Shown here piece after piece: positions 9,134 through 23,359 of a stretch of DNA of 64,000 bases (position 1 is the first letter of the stretch; each line of letters opens with the position of its first letter). The DNA comes from Chalciporus piperatus (lineage: Eukaryota > Basidiomycota > Agaricomycetes > Boletales > Boletaceae), in the NCBI GenBank assembly GCA_038093975.1, contig JBBPTG010000002.1, positions 1-64,000 of the forward strand, given 5' to 3'. The translations under genes and the position numbers were made by a program. The notes under the pieces are model-generated. The model saw nothing but the letters and a program-made list of their open reading frames with translations, was not told the origin of the DNA and made no database searches.

Positions 9134-9994
9134 TTAATCTTTTGCTACTGACCTTCTCGGGATTTCTATTCCTACAGAGGGTTTAGCTTTCTTACAGCGA
9201 GACGAGAGACTTGGTGGAATGCTGGAGTCAGCTCTTCCATCTCCGTCTGCAAGTCTAGGATCCTGAAGAAGGATCCAACTGTGACTGGGCGAGCCATTGC
9301 TGGGTGAAGGTGAGGAATAGAGGGGGAAGTATGAAGGGGGAGGTGAAGGAGTGATGGGCTTGACTTCAGAGTCCACAACTGTGGTAGAGACAGGTGCGGG
9401 GAAGTATGAACCAGTAGGTGAGGGAGGTTGAGCGACGAAGTCAGCATTTAACCTGACCTGTGGATGCGAGTCTGCGAGGATGTCTTCTGGAGCAAGGTGC
9501 TCAGTAAGATGATAGAGTAGGTAGGGGTTGGAATTTCTGCAACCTGGACAGACTTCGCCTGATTCTAATAGGTGAATACCGCAGTAAACACAGTAGTGGA
9601 CACTAGGGCCCCAAGGTCAACCAAGTGGAGTTGGTTGACGTGAAGTATGACGATGGATGGACACAGGAGAACGAGGATGGGGATAGGAACGAGGATGAGA
9701 GTGACTGTGAGACCTACTTTGATGTGGCGCGTGCTGGGGCTCTTGAATAAACGTCTCAAAATGATTTGGGATTGATTGAGCCTGGATATGCAAGGTCCGT
9801 TGAGAGTGGACAGTTCCCCATGTCAGCCTAACGTCATCAAGAGTAGCATAAAAAATTAAATGAATGAATGTCACAGCTGCACATGAAATCGTTGCTTCAA
9901 GGTTTCCGAAGAGAACCATGATAGCAAACATGAATACCCATAGGAAACGAAGAGTCGTCCCATCTTCCAAATGCCAGGCAGGGAAAGGCATCAT
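9134..9994 (-). pseudogene. Membrane protein with C-terminal zinc ribbon, interrupted by one TGA
   Basis: The frame starts MMPFPAWHLEDG at 9994 and has two hydrophobic segments at residues of about 15-50 (RFLWVFMFAIMVLFGNL; ISCAAVTFIHLIFYATL). A His/Ser/Pro-rich linker follows (HQSRSHSHSHPRSYPHPRSP). At 9617-9619 an in-frame TGA occurs, and directly after it the same frame continues through CVYCGIHLLESGEVCPGC (a CX2C...CX2C zinc ribbon). A Pro/Ser-rich tail runs to a TGA near 9134. The ribbon frame stays open on both sides, so this looks like a single nonsense mutation, though a small unrecognised intron is possible. A TATATAAAG box at 10221-10229 and a likely 5'-UTR intron (GTAAGT near 10126 to CCTAG near 10017) lie upstream. 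I do not recognise the family. Confidence 0.55.
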
Positions 9995-10220
9995 AATGAC
10001 AACGGTTCTGAGCGCCTAGGCAGGGCTCATAACCTATAGAAAGGTAACGGTGTGGAGTGTGCTTTCTATAGCAGCCAGCGACAATGGCAGAGATAAATGT
10101 AGGAGACACTTACACTTAGTGGAAGAGTGAGAACGACGAAGAGAGTGCTATAAGGATAGCAGGGTATGAGGAGGATCGAGTGGGTGAAAAGAACCTAGTG
10201 ATTGAAGGCATTGTAGGGCC

Positions 10221-10229
10221 CTTTATATA
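10221..10229 (-). promoter_or_regulatory. TATA box (TATATAAAG) for the 9134-9994 gene
   Basis: The minus strand reads TATATAAAG about 230 bp before the chosen ATG. After removal of the putative 5'-UTR intron (about 10017-10126) the leader would be near 90 nt, which is normal. Confidence 0.5.
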
Positions 10230-10770
10230 CATAATACATGATAGCATAGCATGTGATGTATGACAGGTGACATAGGCACATGTCCGATGTATATATATAA
10301 GCTATCCAATAGCACTGTAAGTATTCCAAAGGGAAGTTCTCATGTCAAGAGTGACATGGGAGTCGTAAGTAATAGAAGGAATGTAATTGGTAGGAACCAA
10401 TAGACAATGGATAAACCATAGTCCTTCATTTCTTCGACACCAGCCAGGCCTTATATACTACTGGAGAGTGCACACATACCATCAGCTGATTAAGGAAAGT
10501 ACAAAAGAAAAGATATAAAAGGCAAGTGGAATGATGTAAAGATATCAGATATGGACTACAGTCTGGACATATAACCATAACATCATTGCTGACTCATCTG
10601 AGTGTGGACCTTTCTCATGTGACCTGATTATATCATAGATTACATAATGCTGCAAGGACCACCAGAGTGGATCTGAATGAATCCTGGTTTGACTCCTAAG
10701 TGTCCAGAGTTTGAATACTATTGTAGGCAAAAGTTTGAAAAGTTTTTAAATACTATAACATAAAAATTGG
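10230..10770. other. AT-rich gene-free stretch
   Basis: AT-rich sequence with TATATATATAAGC near 10290 and few CpG dinucleotides. It is the start of the CpG-poor block that extends into PEX6. I see no supported gene. Confidence 0.5.
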
Positions 10771-11030
10771 CCAAAAAGTGTACAAAGTGTATTCAATTGT
10801 GTAGCGAAAGTGTAGTACAGTATAGCAACAAAGCGGACAAAGTGTAGTAAAGATGTGTAGTAAAAGTATTGTAAACAAGTGTACACAGAAAGTAGCCAAA
10901 AAGTGTACAGTGTAGCCAATTGTGTAGTAAAAGTGTTGGACACAGTGTAGAAAAGAGTCCTGGATCAAAAAAAAAGTATACAGGAAAGTGTAGGACAATG
11001 TCTTGTAAAAAGTGTAGTCCTATGTTCCTA
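10771..11030. repeat. GTGTAG/GTGTAC-rich degenerate repeat
   Basis: The heptamer-like words AAGTGTAG, AAGTGTAC and TTGTGTAGT recur about 15 times in 260 bp without a fixed period (for example AAAAGTGTACAAAGTGTATT and AATTGTGTAGTAAAAGTG). Such irregular clustered words resemble subterminal motifs of a DNA transposon or degraded satellite. Open frames across it on the minus strand (Phe/Tyr/Leu-rich) are artefacts. Confidence 0.7.
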
Positions 11031-11217
11031 ATGACTTTGAACTTGCACAAAATTTTCAAGCATGTGAATTGGTCATGTGACCATGTTGAACTTGCACTTT
11101 TGGTAGCATTGTCATTCCAAGGGGTGGATTGATCAACCAATCAACCAATTTTCAAACTCCACTTGGCAAAATGGCAAGTGTGACCGAAGAGACTGATTTT
11201 TAGGGCATATAATTGTA

Positions 11218-11234
11218 TTAGGGTTAGGGTTAGG
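11218..11234 (+). repeat. Interstitial telomere-like repeat (TTAGGG)n
   Basis: The sequence reads TTAGGGTTAGGGTTAGG, nearly three units of the telomere motif used by most basidiomycetes, inside the AT-rich repeat block. It is too short to be a telomere end and may be a scar of double-strand break repair or chance. Confidence 0.6.
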
Positions 11235-11499
11235 CGTGGAGCATACAGACATATTTTGATAGTAAGTGTACACTATGCTCTTGTGGGTGGAACTCCGACT
11301 CCAACCAGAAACCCCTTGTCAATGTCTCTGCACGCCAGTCATCCTCTTGTTATGACAAATCTGCCACACTATGATCTGGCTGTCCGCGGTCCACGGAGAC
11401 TCAGTCGAGGCTGAGCGCTGAGCATCGCCCTCAGAAGCAAGATATGCATCCAGTGTGGTTCCAGATATGGCATGTTCTGTAGAACAAAACTCTCCACAC

Positions 11500-11885
11500 C
11501 ACGCAGTGTATAAATAAGAGATTCACTCCTCCCAACCACATTTCCACGCTACACTCTTTCCTTGTCTCCTCCCTTCCACCTCACTCCTGCAATACCTTAC
11601 CCAGCATCAAATCAACATCTATACCACCTCATCCAGCATCAATCCACCTCTCCCAGCATCAAGACTACATCAGAACACTCTGACCTGGCAGGTAAGCACC
11701 ACCATCATCTTGTCCATTCTTGCAAGAAATCACCACCTCATCCAGCCCTCAGGCAATCTCCATCATCTGCCCTGGTCTCAAGAGTACCTTTCCCAGCTCA
11801 ATATCACCTTCACCAGCTCTCAGATACAGTAATTAACTTACTATCTTCCTTGCCATCTTTGTCTGGCAGGATCTATTCTCACTGG
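11500..11885 (+). promoter_or_regulatory. TATA-driven leader with a canonical intron but no ORF
   Basis: TATAAATAAGAG at about 11509 is followed by a pyrimidine-rich leader with repeated CCAGCATCAA words. Next come a strong donor (CTGGCAG then GTAAGC, about 11690) and an acceptor (TTTGTCTGGCAG, about 11870). CTGGCAG occurs on both sides of the intron. No coding frame beyond about 110 codons is credible. It could be a non-coding transcript or the orphan 5' end of a transposon gene. Confidence 0.4.
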
Positions 11886-11929
11886 CTAGATGAGACAACA
11901 TTGTAAATCCTTTGTTACTACCCAGAGGC

Positions 11930-12115
11930 CAGAGTGGCAGTTGTAGAGGTTGCCCTGCCCTCCTCCTGCTCCTTGATGTTGACATGAGTGGTGGTTGCAG
12001 GGGTTGCCTGTCCCCCTTGTTGTCAGCATCATGATTTTGGGCCTGGGGGGTTGTTTGAGGTTGGAGTGTTGGTTGCAGGGATTGCCCTGCCCCCCTCCTG
12101 ATCTCCTTGACATTG
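11930..12115. repeat. GTTGCAGGGGTTGCC minisatellite-like repeats
   Basis: Three to four diverged copies of a unit of about 60 bp, each with GG(T)TTGCAGGG-TTGCC(T)TGCCC and a following TCCTTGA or CATGA word, lie between 11930 and 12115. There is no CpG at all here. Confidence 0.6.
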
Positions 12116-12433
12116 TTTTCACTGCATAAGCCTTATAAATGGGGCAACTCTAGTACTTGCATGAATTCTGCTCATCTCACTATTATTCACTAATCTTATT
12201 GCTTGTGACAAGTCTCATTATTCATGCAAATCGCTCTAATGAATTACAAGTAAGCCAATCACAAGGTACATTTCATGCGGCCTGTTCCCTAAAAAGAGAC
12301 ACTTTGAATATGTGCAATATGCATGAACAAGAATTTTGTTGATAAGGTTTAGTCAAATATTCAACTCAAGTCAACCAAAACAAACTAAAAGAAGATCAAA
12401 GAATTGATATAACATAAAGTAAATATGAATCTG

Positions 12434-16238
<3,805 letters not shown>

Positions 16239-16371
16239 GGGTTCGGAGGATGGAACGCGGTCACCTAGACTCAGAGCAACCAAGTTGAACGGTTGTCGGT
16301 CAGCTGGACTTCTTGTCTGATACCGGATATTACATAATCAACATATCCTTCCATCTCACCTCCACCACATC

Positions 16372-17052
16372 ATGAATCGAGGACGCGGTCGAGGGGGCGG
16401 TCGTGGCGGTGGTCGTGGCGGTTTCCAGCAGCGCGATTTCGGTCCACCAGACACTGTGCTTGAGCTCGGCTCTTTCATGCACGCCGTGGAGGATGAAATG
16501 CTGTGTACCTCCCTCATCCCAGAAAAAGTACCTTTTTTCAATGCGCCCATTTACCTCCAAAACAAAACCGTCATTGGAAAAGTGGACGAGATCCTTGGCC
16601 CAATAAATGACGTGTATTTCTCGGTGAAGATGAGCGAAGGAATGGTAGCAACTAGCTTCAAAAAGGGAGACAAAGTCTATATTGGAAGTGACAAACTCCT
16701 GCCGATCGAACGATTCCTTCCCAAACCAAAAGCGACAGGTAAAAGCGACATTCTTTCATACTCGTATCCCGCTGACATACAACATATTCCAGGTATTACC
16801 AGTACGTCGGTCACTTCTTATGAGCTTCATTTCCTGATCATTTTTCTAGAACGCGGTCGCGGAGGAGCACGGGGTGGCAATTCACGAGGTCGAGGAGGTC
16901 CAGGCGGTCGAGGTTTTCAACGAGGCGGAGGTCGAGGAGGTCGTGGTGGTCGTGGTACTGATCGTGGTGGTCGTGGTGGGTTCAGGGGTGGTTATGGAAG
17001 TCGTGGAACAAGTAGTGGCCGAGGCGGTGCCAGAGGCGGCCGCGGCTTTTAA
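16372..17052 (+). CDS. GAR1: H/ACA ribonucleoprotein core protein Gar1
   Basis: Gar1 is one of four core proteins of H/ACA snoRNPs, which pseudouridylate rRNA in the nucleolus. The ATG at 16372 opens an RGG-rich N-terminus ([13 protein letters not shown]). The conserved Gar1 core follows: [39 protein letters not shown] and [23 protein letters not shown] long C-terminal RGG tail ends GGRGF with TAA. The 16739-16849 stretch is open but unlike Gar1. I read it as two introns (16739-16792, 16802-16849) around a 9-nt exon GTATTACCA, which gives PKATGITKRGRGG and a 192-residue protein. Retaining both introns would also keep the frame (226 residues). Confidence 0.95.
   Translation: MNRGRGRGGGRGGGRGGFQQRDFGPPDTVLELGSFMHAVEDEMLCTSLIPEKVPFFNAPIYLQNKTVIGKVDEILGPINDVYFSVKMSEGMVATSFKKGDKVYIGSDKLLPIERFLPKPKATGKSDILSYSYPADIQHIPGITSTSVTSYELHFLIIFLERGRGGARGGNSRGRGGPGGRGFQRGGGRGGRGGRGTDRGGRGGFRGGYGSRGTSSGRGGARGGRGF
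16793..16801 (+). other. GAR1: Candidate 9-nt micro-exon in GAR1
   Basis: GTATTACCA is flanked by CATATTCCAG on the left and GTACGTCGG on the right, good acceptor and donor signals. With the outer donor GTAAAAGC (16739) and outer acceptor TTTTTCTAG (16849) the frame is kept: one leftover G, nine bases, then AAC. Confidence 0.5.
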
Positions 17053-17313
17053 ACTGTTTCCTGCCTATCACCCTGAAGAAACGAGCACGCCGTTTTTAAC
17101 ACTCAGGGCTTCAGTGCTTTCATCTCAGTCGAGACTGATTTAATTCTATTGGCCCTGTGCTGTTGAGACGTAATGGACTAGAGTCCTCATGAGGATTTTC
17201 TTACAACCAATTTCATAGAATAGCGACGAACCTGCAACAGTTGTGGCGCCAAAGATACCGCGTTGTACAAGGTTTGCTCAAGCTCACGGTCAAGTTGCTT
17301 AGCTAGGGATATG

Positions 17314-17897
17314 TTAATAATGTGGACAGCGAATAGTTGGCGACCTACGCGTAGAATCGTCATGGGCGGTAGAACTCTCCGTTACGTCTAAATCGCAAAG
17401 GTGGTGTTGTTTCGAACTTTCCAGCACTAAGTTTTGAATACCCCGTGGTCTCGTTCGCCGACGATCTGCAATTTCCTTGTCCCACTTTAATCTCTGGTCT
17501 GACAGTGACCAGATGTGTCTGTCTAGCGCTTCATCGAATGGCTCCACGTCTAAACATGTGAGGAGAGAACGTTGAAAGATCAGATGGGATTGACTTACCA
17601 TCCTCATCCTCAATCGGATCCCCTGCAGTGCGTCCATTTATACGTAAATTGGGACGGGCAATGTCGAAAGTATTCTCGAGGAACTAGCTGAAATCTGTTG
17701 AAATGTGCTCGGACGAGTGACTTTGAGTTTACCTGATGAATATGTGGCAAGAGAGCATCCTTGTCTCCGACTTGCCCGAGGGATTCAAGCTCGGTCTCTA
17801 GACGGGCGAAGAGTGCGATAGATAGATTGTGTTGGATGCGCTTCCAATCCTGTTCGGTTTCAATGGAAACTTTTGGAAGATCTTCGCGTACACCCAT
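17314..17897 (-). CDS. NSL1: Kinetochore MIND/Mis12 complex subunit Nsl1 (Mis14)
   Basis: Nsl1/Mis14 is a coiled-coil subunit of the four-protein MIND complex that links centromere proteins to the Ndc80 complex. Three exons (17733-17897, 17599-17683, 17314-17549) give 161 residues. Recognisable features are QDWKRIQHNLSIALFARLE near the N-terminus, the short motif FLENTFDIARPNLRINGR, and EPFDEALDRHIWSLSDQRLKWDKEIADRRR, typical of the Mis14/Nsl1 family. The introns are canonical (GTAAAC...CTAG, GTAAGT...TTTAG). The start ATG at 17897 lies 133 bp from the divergent DHX35 start, so both probably share one promoter. Its size is normal for fungal members. Confidence 0.85.
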
Positions 17898-18030
17898 GGT
17901 TCGTGTAAACGTGAGCTATGAATTTGAGTTGACAAGAGTACTGCTGTACTGTATGTCGCGCCAAGGTGGACTATTATGTAATATTGCTTGCAGCAAATCC
18001 CTGCGAGCATCCTCCTGTGCCCATTCACCG
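17898..18030. promoter_or_regulatory. 133-bp bidirectional promoter NSL1/DHX35
   Basis: The two start codons face outward with only 133 bp between them, so both genes must use one short intergenic region. No TATA box is visible on either side. Confidence 0.6.
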
Positions 18031-20887
18031 ATGTCTTCAACGCTGTCATTCTGGAAGCCTGGAACGACAGCCCCAGGAAGCAGCTTGGACAGGACGACTC
18101 AGGACCAAGGCTGCTTAATCCCATCTGCACCCTCGGATGGCACCCTTCCACTTCAAGCCCAGCGGGAACGTCTTCCCATTGCAAAATATCGTGCGTGTTT
18201 CCGGTTCATGCGATCTCCCATGTCTCACCGTTGACAGGCAATAAGCTCCTGTACTGTATCGAAAAATATCCAGTCACCATTGTAGTGGGACAGACTGGCT
18301 CGGGGAAAACCACACGTACGTAGGGCGTGTCACACGCATCGTGCGAGCCATCTCAATTCTCTCGAGAGCTTCCGCAGTATCTACTAGAATCTGGATGGGC
18401 TGCTGAGGGCAACGTCATAGCCTGCACGCAACCTCGGCGAATTGCTGCAACGTCTGTGGCTGCACGTGTGGCTGCAGAAGTGGGAACACTGCTTGGGGAA
18501 GAGGTGCGAACACAAACTATACCCACCGGCATATCTTCACAAGTGTCTTTGTGACACACAACAGGTCGGATACACTATTCGGTTTGAGGATGTCAGCGAC
18601 AAAGACAAGACACGAATACGTTATATGACGGATGGAATGCTGTTCCGAGAGACCCTGATTGACCCTCTATTGACACGTTACAGCGTTATCATGGCAAGCG
18701 CAAGGTATCAAACTGATTCTTTGCCACTCATCTATTACATGACAGATTGACGAAGCACACGAGCGAAGTCTGTACACCGATTTGCTTCTCGGAATTTTGA
18801 AAAAGTCTAGCTATTTACCAGCTGTTAGATGTACGCTGACGTTCCCTGGTGCGACAGGATTAGGCGCAAGCGTACATCACTTCGCATCATCGTGTCCTCC
18901 GCTACACTTGACGCCAAGTCATTCTACGACTACTTTTGCTCAGAATCCTCGCCCAACGAAGCCACAATTGTCAGCTTAGAGGGGAGAATGTACCCAGTAG
19001 AGATCGCCTATCTGGAGGAGCCAGTCTCGGATTACGTCAGAACGGCTGTTCAAGTCGCTTGGAATATTAACCTTCAGGTGTGAATTCTGGTCCACCCTAG
19101 GATTGGGCTACTCAAATCCAAAAGCATGGTCCTGGGGATATACTCGTTTTTCTGACAGGTCGTGATGACATCGAGCGGTATTTGGAGGAGCTCACAGAGC
19201 TTTCAGTTGAGTGCGCAGCTTTCATCTCACTTGTTTCTCCAAAGCTAACTATTCGCACCTAGTCTGCCGCGTGGTGCCTCGAAAATAGTTCCACTAGCGC
19301 TTCACTCGGGTCTGAGCACCGAAGAACAGCTTCAAGTATTTAGCCAAGCACAACCGAATAACCGTAAGGTCATTGCGGCCACCAACATTGCGGAAGTGAG
19401 TTCCGAGTTCATCCAGTAGGATATTATTCCTGACCTGTCTCCCTAGGCAAGTGTCACAATCGACGGCGTGAAATATGTAGTCGACTGTGGATTTGTCAAG
19501 GTATGTCTTCTTCAGCTTGGATACTCGTATCGCTCGCAACCATTTCAGACAAGGTATTACAATCCGACATCCCGCCTTTCATCGCTTTCCACCGTTCCGG
19601 TATCCCTTGCTTCAGCCACCCAGAGAGCTGGTCGTGCAGGTCGCACGTCACCCGGCATCTGTTATCGGTTGTATCCAGAATCCTCTTTGGCGTCCCTTCC
19701 AGCGACTACTCCTCCCGATATTACTCGTAGTGATATGGCAACGCCCATTCTTCAACTCAAATCACTTGGGATCGACGATTTCATGAAATTTGAGTGGATC
19801 TCGACCCCACCTGCTGAGAGCGTCCTTCGTGCACTGGAAGACTTGATTGCAACCGGTATGGTGGGAGAAGATGGAAGATTGACCGCCCTGGGTCAGAGGG
19901 TCGCAGAGTGTCCTATTGAGCTCCGTATCGCTCGCATGGTAAACCAGCATCATTCCAATTTGAATGCCTCTGAACTCATTCTCAGCTATTTACGTCCAAA
20001 GAATTCTGCTGCGGGGAAGAAATTCTAACTATCGCCGCTATGATTTCCATTCAGGTACAGTTGCAATCCTACTACCGCCAGTATATTTCATGCTCGAGCA
20101 CTCAGGATGTATTCACCATACCGGACGGGGCACCGGGCGCCCTTGCTGAACTTGAACGGCGAAAGTTTACTGCGGAAGAAGGCGTGAGTATACGCTTCTT
20201 GCTACTCAATCAATTGACAAAGACTTTCGTATGAAGGATCATCTGACACTTCTGAACGGTATGTATGTGCTCAACGCGTGCTGTACTGTGCTCACAGAGG
20301 ACAGCATACAACGCGTTCACAAGATATGGGCGGTCATCATCCTGGAGCAAGGCTCATGCACTCAACTTTCGGGCAATGTCTAGAGCAGTGTCCATCCGCT
20401 CTCAGCTGAAGAAGTACATGGTACGGTTTAACCTACCTACACAAAGTTGTGAGGGTGATGCCAAGCGATTGCGCCAATGCCTCGTAAGCGGATACTGGCG
20501 GAATGGAGCGCGTTGGATGGCAGATGGAACGTATCGCTCGGTTCAGAATGAGCAAGTAGGCGTTGCTCGTTTCATGTGGCAGTGGGATAGGCTTCTCACC
20601 TCTGCTAGATCTTACATGTTCACCCGACGTCTGTGTTGTTTACGCGGAAGCCGCGCACCGGATGGGTGGTCTTTCACGAGCTAGAAGAGACCAAAAAGAC
20701 TCAGTAAGCCATCTGATGGAAGAAAGCTTAACTAATTAATGAGATGCAACAAAGAATTAGACTCATCACGGAAATCGAAGCTGACTGGTAAGTATTCTCC
20801 ATATAACCATTCGCTCCGCTCGCTTCACTCCCCCGTTTTAGGCTCCTTGAGTATGGTCACAAGTATCAAAGTGGTCGTCTAAGGTGA
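18031..20887 (+). CDS. DHX35: DEAH-box RNA helicase, DHX35 type
   Basis: DHX35 belongs to the DEAH/RHA helicases and is found in catalytic spliceosomes; yeast lacks it, while many intron-rich fungi keep it. Visible motifs in order: GQTGSGKTT (P-loop), [16 protein letters not shown] (IDEAHERSL), [26 protein letters not shown] and QRAGRAGR. The helicase-associated domain follows, with [31 protein letters not shown] and AYNAFTRYG. The C-terminal OB fold region reads [26 protein letters not shown] and ends [18 protein letters not shown] count about 14 introns. The one at 18694-18745 must be GC-AG (ATG/GCAAGC...GACAG/ATT) to keep the DEAH frame. No lesion was found. The start ATG is followed by [10 protein letters not shown], as in homologues. 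Confidence 0.93.
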
Positions 20888-22380
20888 TTTCAGTTGTGTA
20901 CATGATAATCATAAGAAGGATGAATACATAGAGTATACGGTCGCTTAGAAAGGGAAGCGTGACCTCGCCCAGTTCGGTCGGCGTCAGGGCAATCTAACTA
21001 TACCTGTAGGGGTGACTACGCAGAGCTTGTACATATGTACGTCAGACAAATGAATCAGATGTGGGAGGTTGAGCCAAACAAACGACATCAAACAAACCTT
21101 CAATGCATCAAGTTACTTCAAGTTGGGCACATGCTCATACCGCTGTAGATATTCACTGAAGTTACTCGCACTCCAGCGTCAGTGAATTCGTGCAGACTCG
21201 GACATGGGTGCAAGCCAGTCCAACTTGAAAGTTGATACACACCCAAAGGTGTTCCATCCCCAAACACCAATAGAGGTGAGCAGGTTGCTCGTTGACCTAG
21301 GCGCAGTTGACCCACGCCCACCAGATTTCTGAGGACGTGGTGCACAATCTTTCTAAACGTCAAACGGAGAAAGAGAACTTGGATCGGGAACTGAACATAG
21401 TGAAAGACGAGGACACCCACGGTGACATAAAAAACAGTGTCGCGTTAATCGGTGACCTAGAGGAAATACGATCCAAAGTTGACCGCTTTCAAAAACGTCG
21501 CCAACTTGACAATTTCCTTGCTGTCAAAGAGACCGGCGAAGCTGTTGCATCGTGCTACAAGTACTTCTGGTGTTTTTCGTTGGGATATGTTCTGAGTCAA
21601 GATTCTTAGGTTGAATGGAACGACACCTCTAAATTGCTGGAGAGAAGTCGCTCACTTCCGAGCCGCCGTGGCGGATGCTGAAACCGTGAGGATCGGATCC
21701 CTCTTTCCCTTCCTTGAATTTGACGGGTTCTGCAGCAATACTTGGCCTCATTACGATAACACCGCGAGGAGGCATTTATTCGAGGCCTTGCACAGAGCAC
21801 CTCTAACCTCTATCGATGGAAGCATTGCGAGTCCTACTCCGTTATTTAGGCTGGTCCGGTATACACTAGAGCGCTGTGTAGATGTCGATGAGATATCACA
21901 GTTTGACAGGACAAGTAGTCTCGGTAGAGTATGCACATGATGCTAGGTTATCAAGGATCGAATTCTCCAGCTGGCCATGGTCAGTGGACGCGTATGGATA
22001 GCGCTGCGTGGTTTTGGTACTCTTGTTCCTTGAGCCCCAAGGCCTAACCTGGCCTAACCCATCGGAAATGAGCACCCTCCGATAGCGCAGCAGTTCATCA
22101 TGATCGCGGTTTCTCAACATACCTCCGACTCGCTGATGGTTCTCGTTCTTAACATAGATGATTGCGCCCATACGCTGTTGCACATGTGTGTACGGTCACG
22201 AGGGACATACTGTCTTGAATGAGTCTGTCCTCACGCCCTACGACTTAATTTTATGAAGACACCAAAGTTGGCTGAATTAATTCCCGCTACGTAAGTAGTG
22301 GGTTGTGTTGTGCACTAATTTCGATTTTTGGCAGGCCGATTTGCGTCTTGGCGTCAGCCACAATCAGCCACATGTTATGT
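20888..22380. other. Intergenic stretch without a confident gene
   Basis: One open piece at 21307-21560 (+) is rich in charged residues (EKENLDRELNIVKDEDTHG; DLEEIRSKVDRFQKRRQLDNF). It resembles a helical N-terminal segment of fungal NLR-like proteins, but only loosely, and it ends in stops. Another open frame, 21611-21940 (+), shows nothing recognisable. They may be remnants of one decayed gene. Nothing else is supported. Confidence 0.4.
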
Positions 22381-22499
22381 AAGGTTTAACTTGGCAGAGA
22401 GCTCCTTTCTCGAAGTGAAGTTCCAGCGAAGCTTTCGTCGTCTGTGCGAATAACTTCCCTCGTCGTCTTCCGCTGATTTTTGCGTCGTCCGTGGCCATG

Positions 22500-23359
22500 A
22501 ATACTTCCGATTTGGTTCCAGGTGAGTTTCCGTCTCTTCGGCCTTTCGTTTAGTTCAACTCGTACCCAGGTTTGTTCGACGGGCGCCGTGTTTGTGTCCG
22601 ATTCGATGCTTCGCTCCCGTGAACTCTTACGTTCGACGCTACGATGTGTCGGACTGGAGTTCTTGCAGCGCTTTATGAGCGCGTGTCGTTTACGACGGAT
22701 GTTTCTCCTGTTCTTTCGAATTGCCATATTGATGGTGTTGACTTGATTGTCGGTAACGACTGGATTGGCAGCGATCGAGCTGTCGTCAATGGTTCGTTGA
22801 ATGTGTCGCAAACCTCACGCGCGAATTGTGGTTTTGAAGATATGCAGGTCGAGGATGAGGATGTACCCTCGGACATGTGTGGTGATGTGTATTCTTTGTT
22901 TTCAGGTGATACACACGAGTCCCTCTTTACGATGGCTGATTACTTGTTGTTCGATGTTATACAGCAACATCAGATTCCATGGTTGGGGGGGCCGACGAGG
23001 TCCGACAAGAGCTATGTCGCCATCTCGTACGAGATTGTTGGTCTTTCGGTACTGGGTCAGCTTGTTCCCAATTTCGGGATGCTGTAGGATTTCAGGACTC
23101 TTTGCGGTACGGAGATGGAGGTGTGATCAATTATCTTTGTCGCCAAGGTTCTAAGGAGCTATCACGTTCTCGGTTGCAATCTATATGTTGTGCTTTGGGT
23201 CTCGTGCGTTGCGATTCAGAGGACGATTTGGCATCGCTACATCAATGGTTGCGCGATCTTGGAGGTAATCAGGCCTTCAGCTCCGCGGAAGTGCTTATAA
23301 CTGATGGCTTACTGTCCCGTGAGGAAACGGCGCGAGGGCACCCTAATCGGAACGTGTGA
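22500..23359 (+). pseudogene. Retroelement-like repeat protein fragments split by a frameshift at a G7 run
   Basis: Frame A (22644-23087) contains LYERVSFTTDVSPVL and DLIVGNDWIGSDRA, which resembles a retropepsin-like fold common in Agaricomycete repeats. Frame B (22979-23359) contains ADEVRQELCRHLVRDC and a helical domain LSRSRLQSICCALGL. The two frames meet at GGGGGGG (22985-22991); one extra or missing G would join them into a single protein. Upstream, MNTSDLVP followed by GTGAGT (about 22496-22524) looks like a first exon. The combined text resembles repeat-associated mushroom ORFs, but I cannot name a family. Most likely a decayed transposon gene. Confidence 0.45.
22985..22991 (+). other. 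G7 homopolymer at a frame change
   Basis: Frame A reads PWLGGPTRS across it and frame B reads VGGADEVRQ. The protein-like character switches from A to B here, so the run marks either a mutation, a sequencing slip or a programmed frameshift. Confidence 0.6.

Noticed and set aside
16330..16560. Minus-strand ORFs opposite the GAR1 start
   Set aside because: Low-complexity Thr/Ala/Pro/Arg readings of the GGT/CGT-rich GAR1 5' end.
20930..21060. tRNA-like stretch with TTCGGTC
   Set aside because: No cloverleaf could be built around it: the acceptor stem and anticodon arm do not pair.
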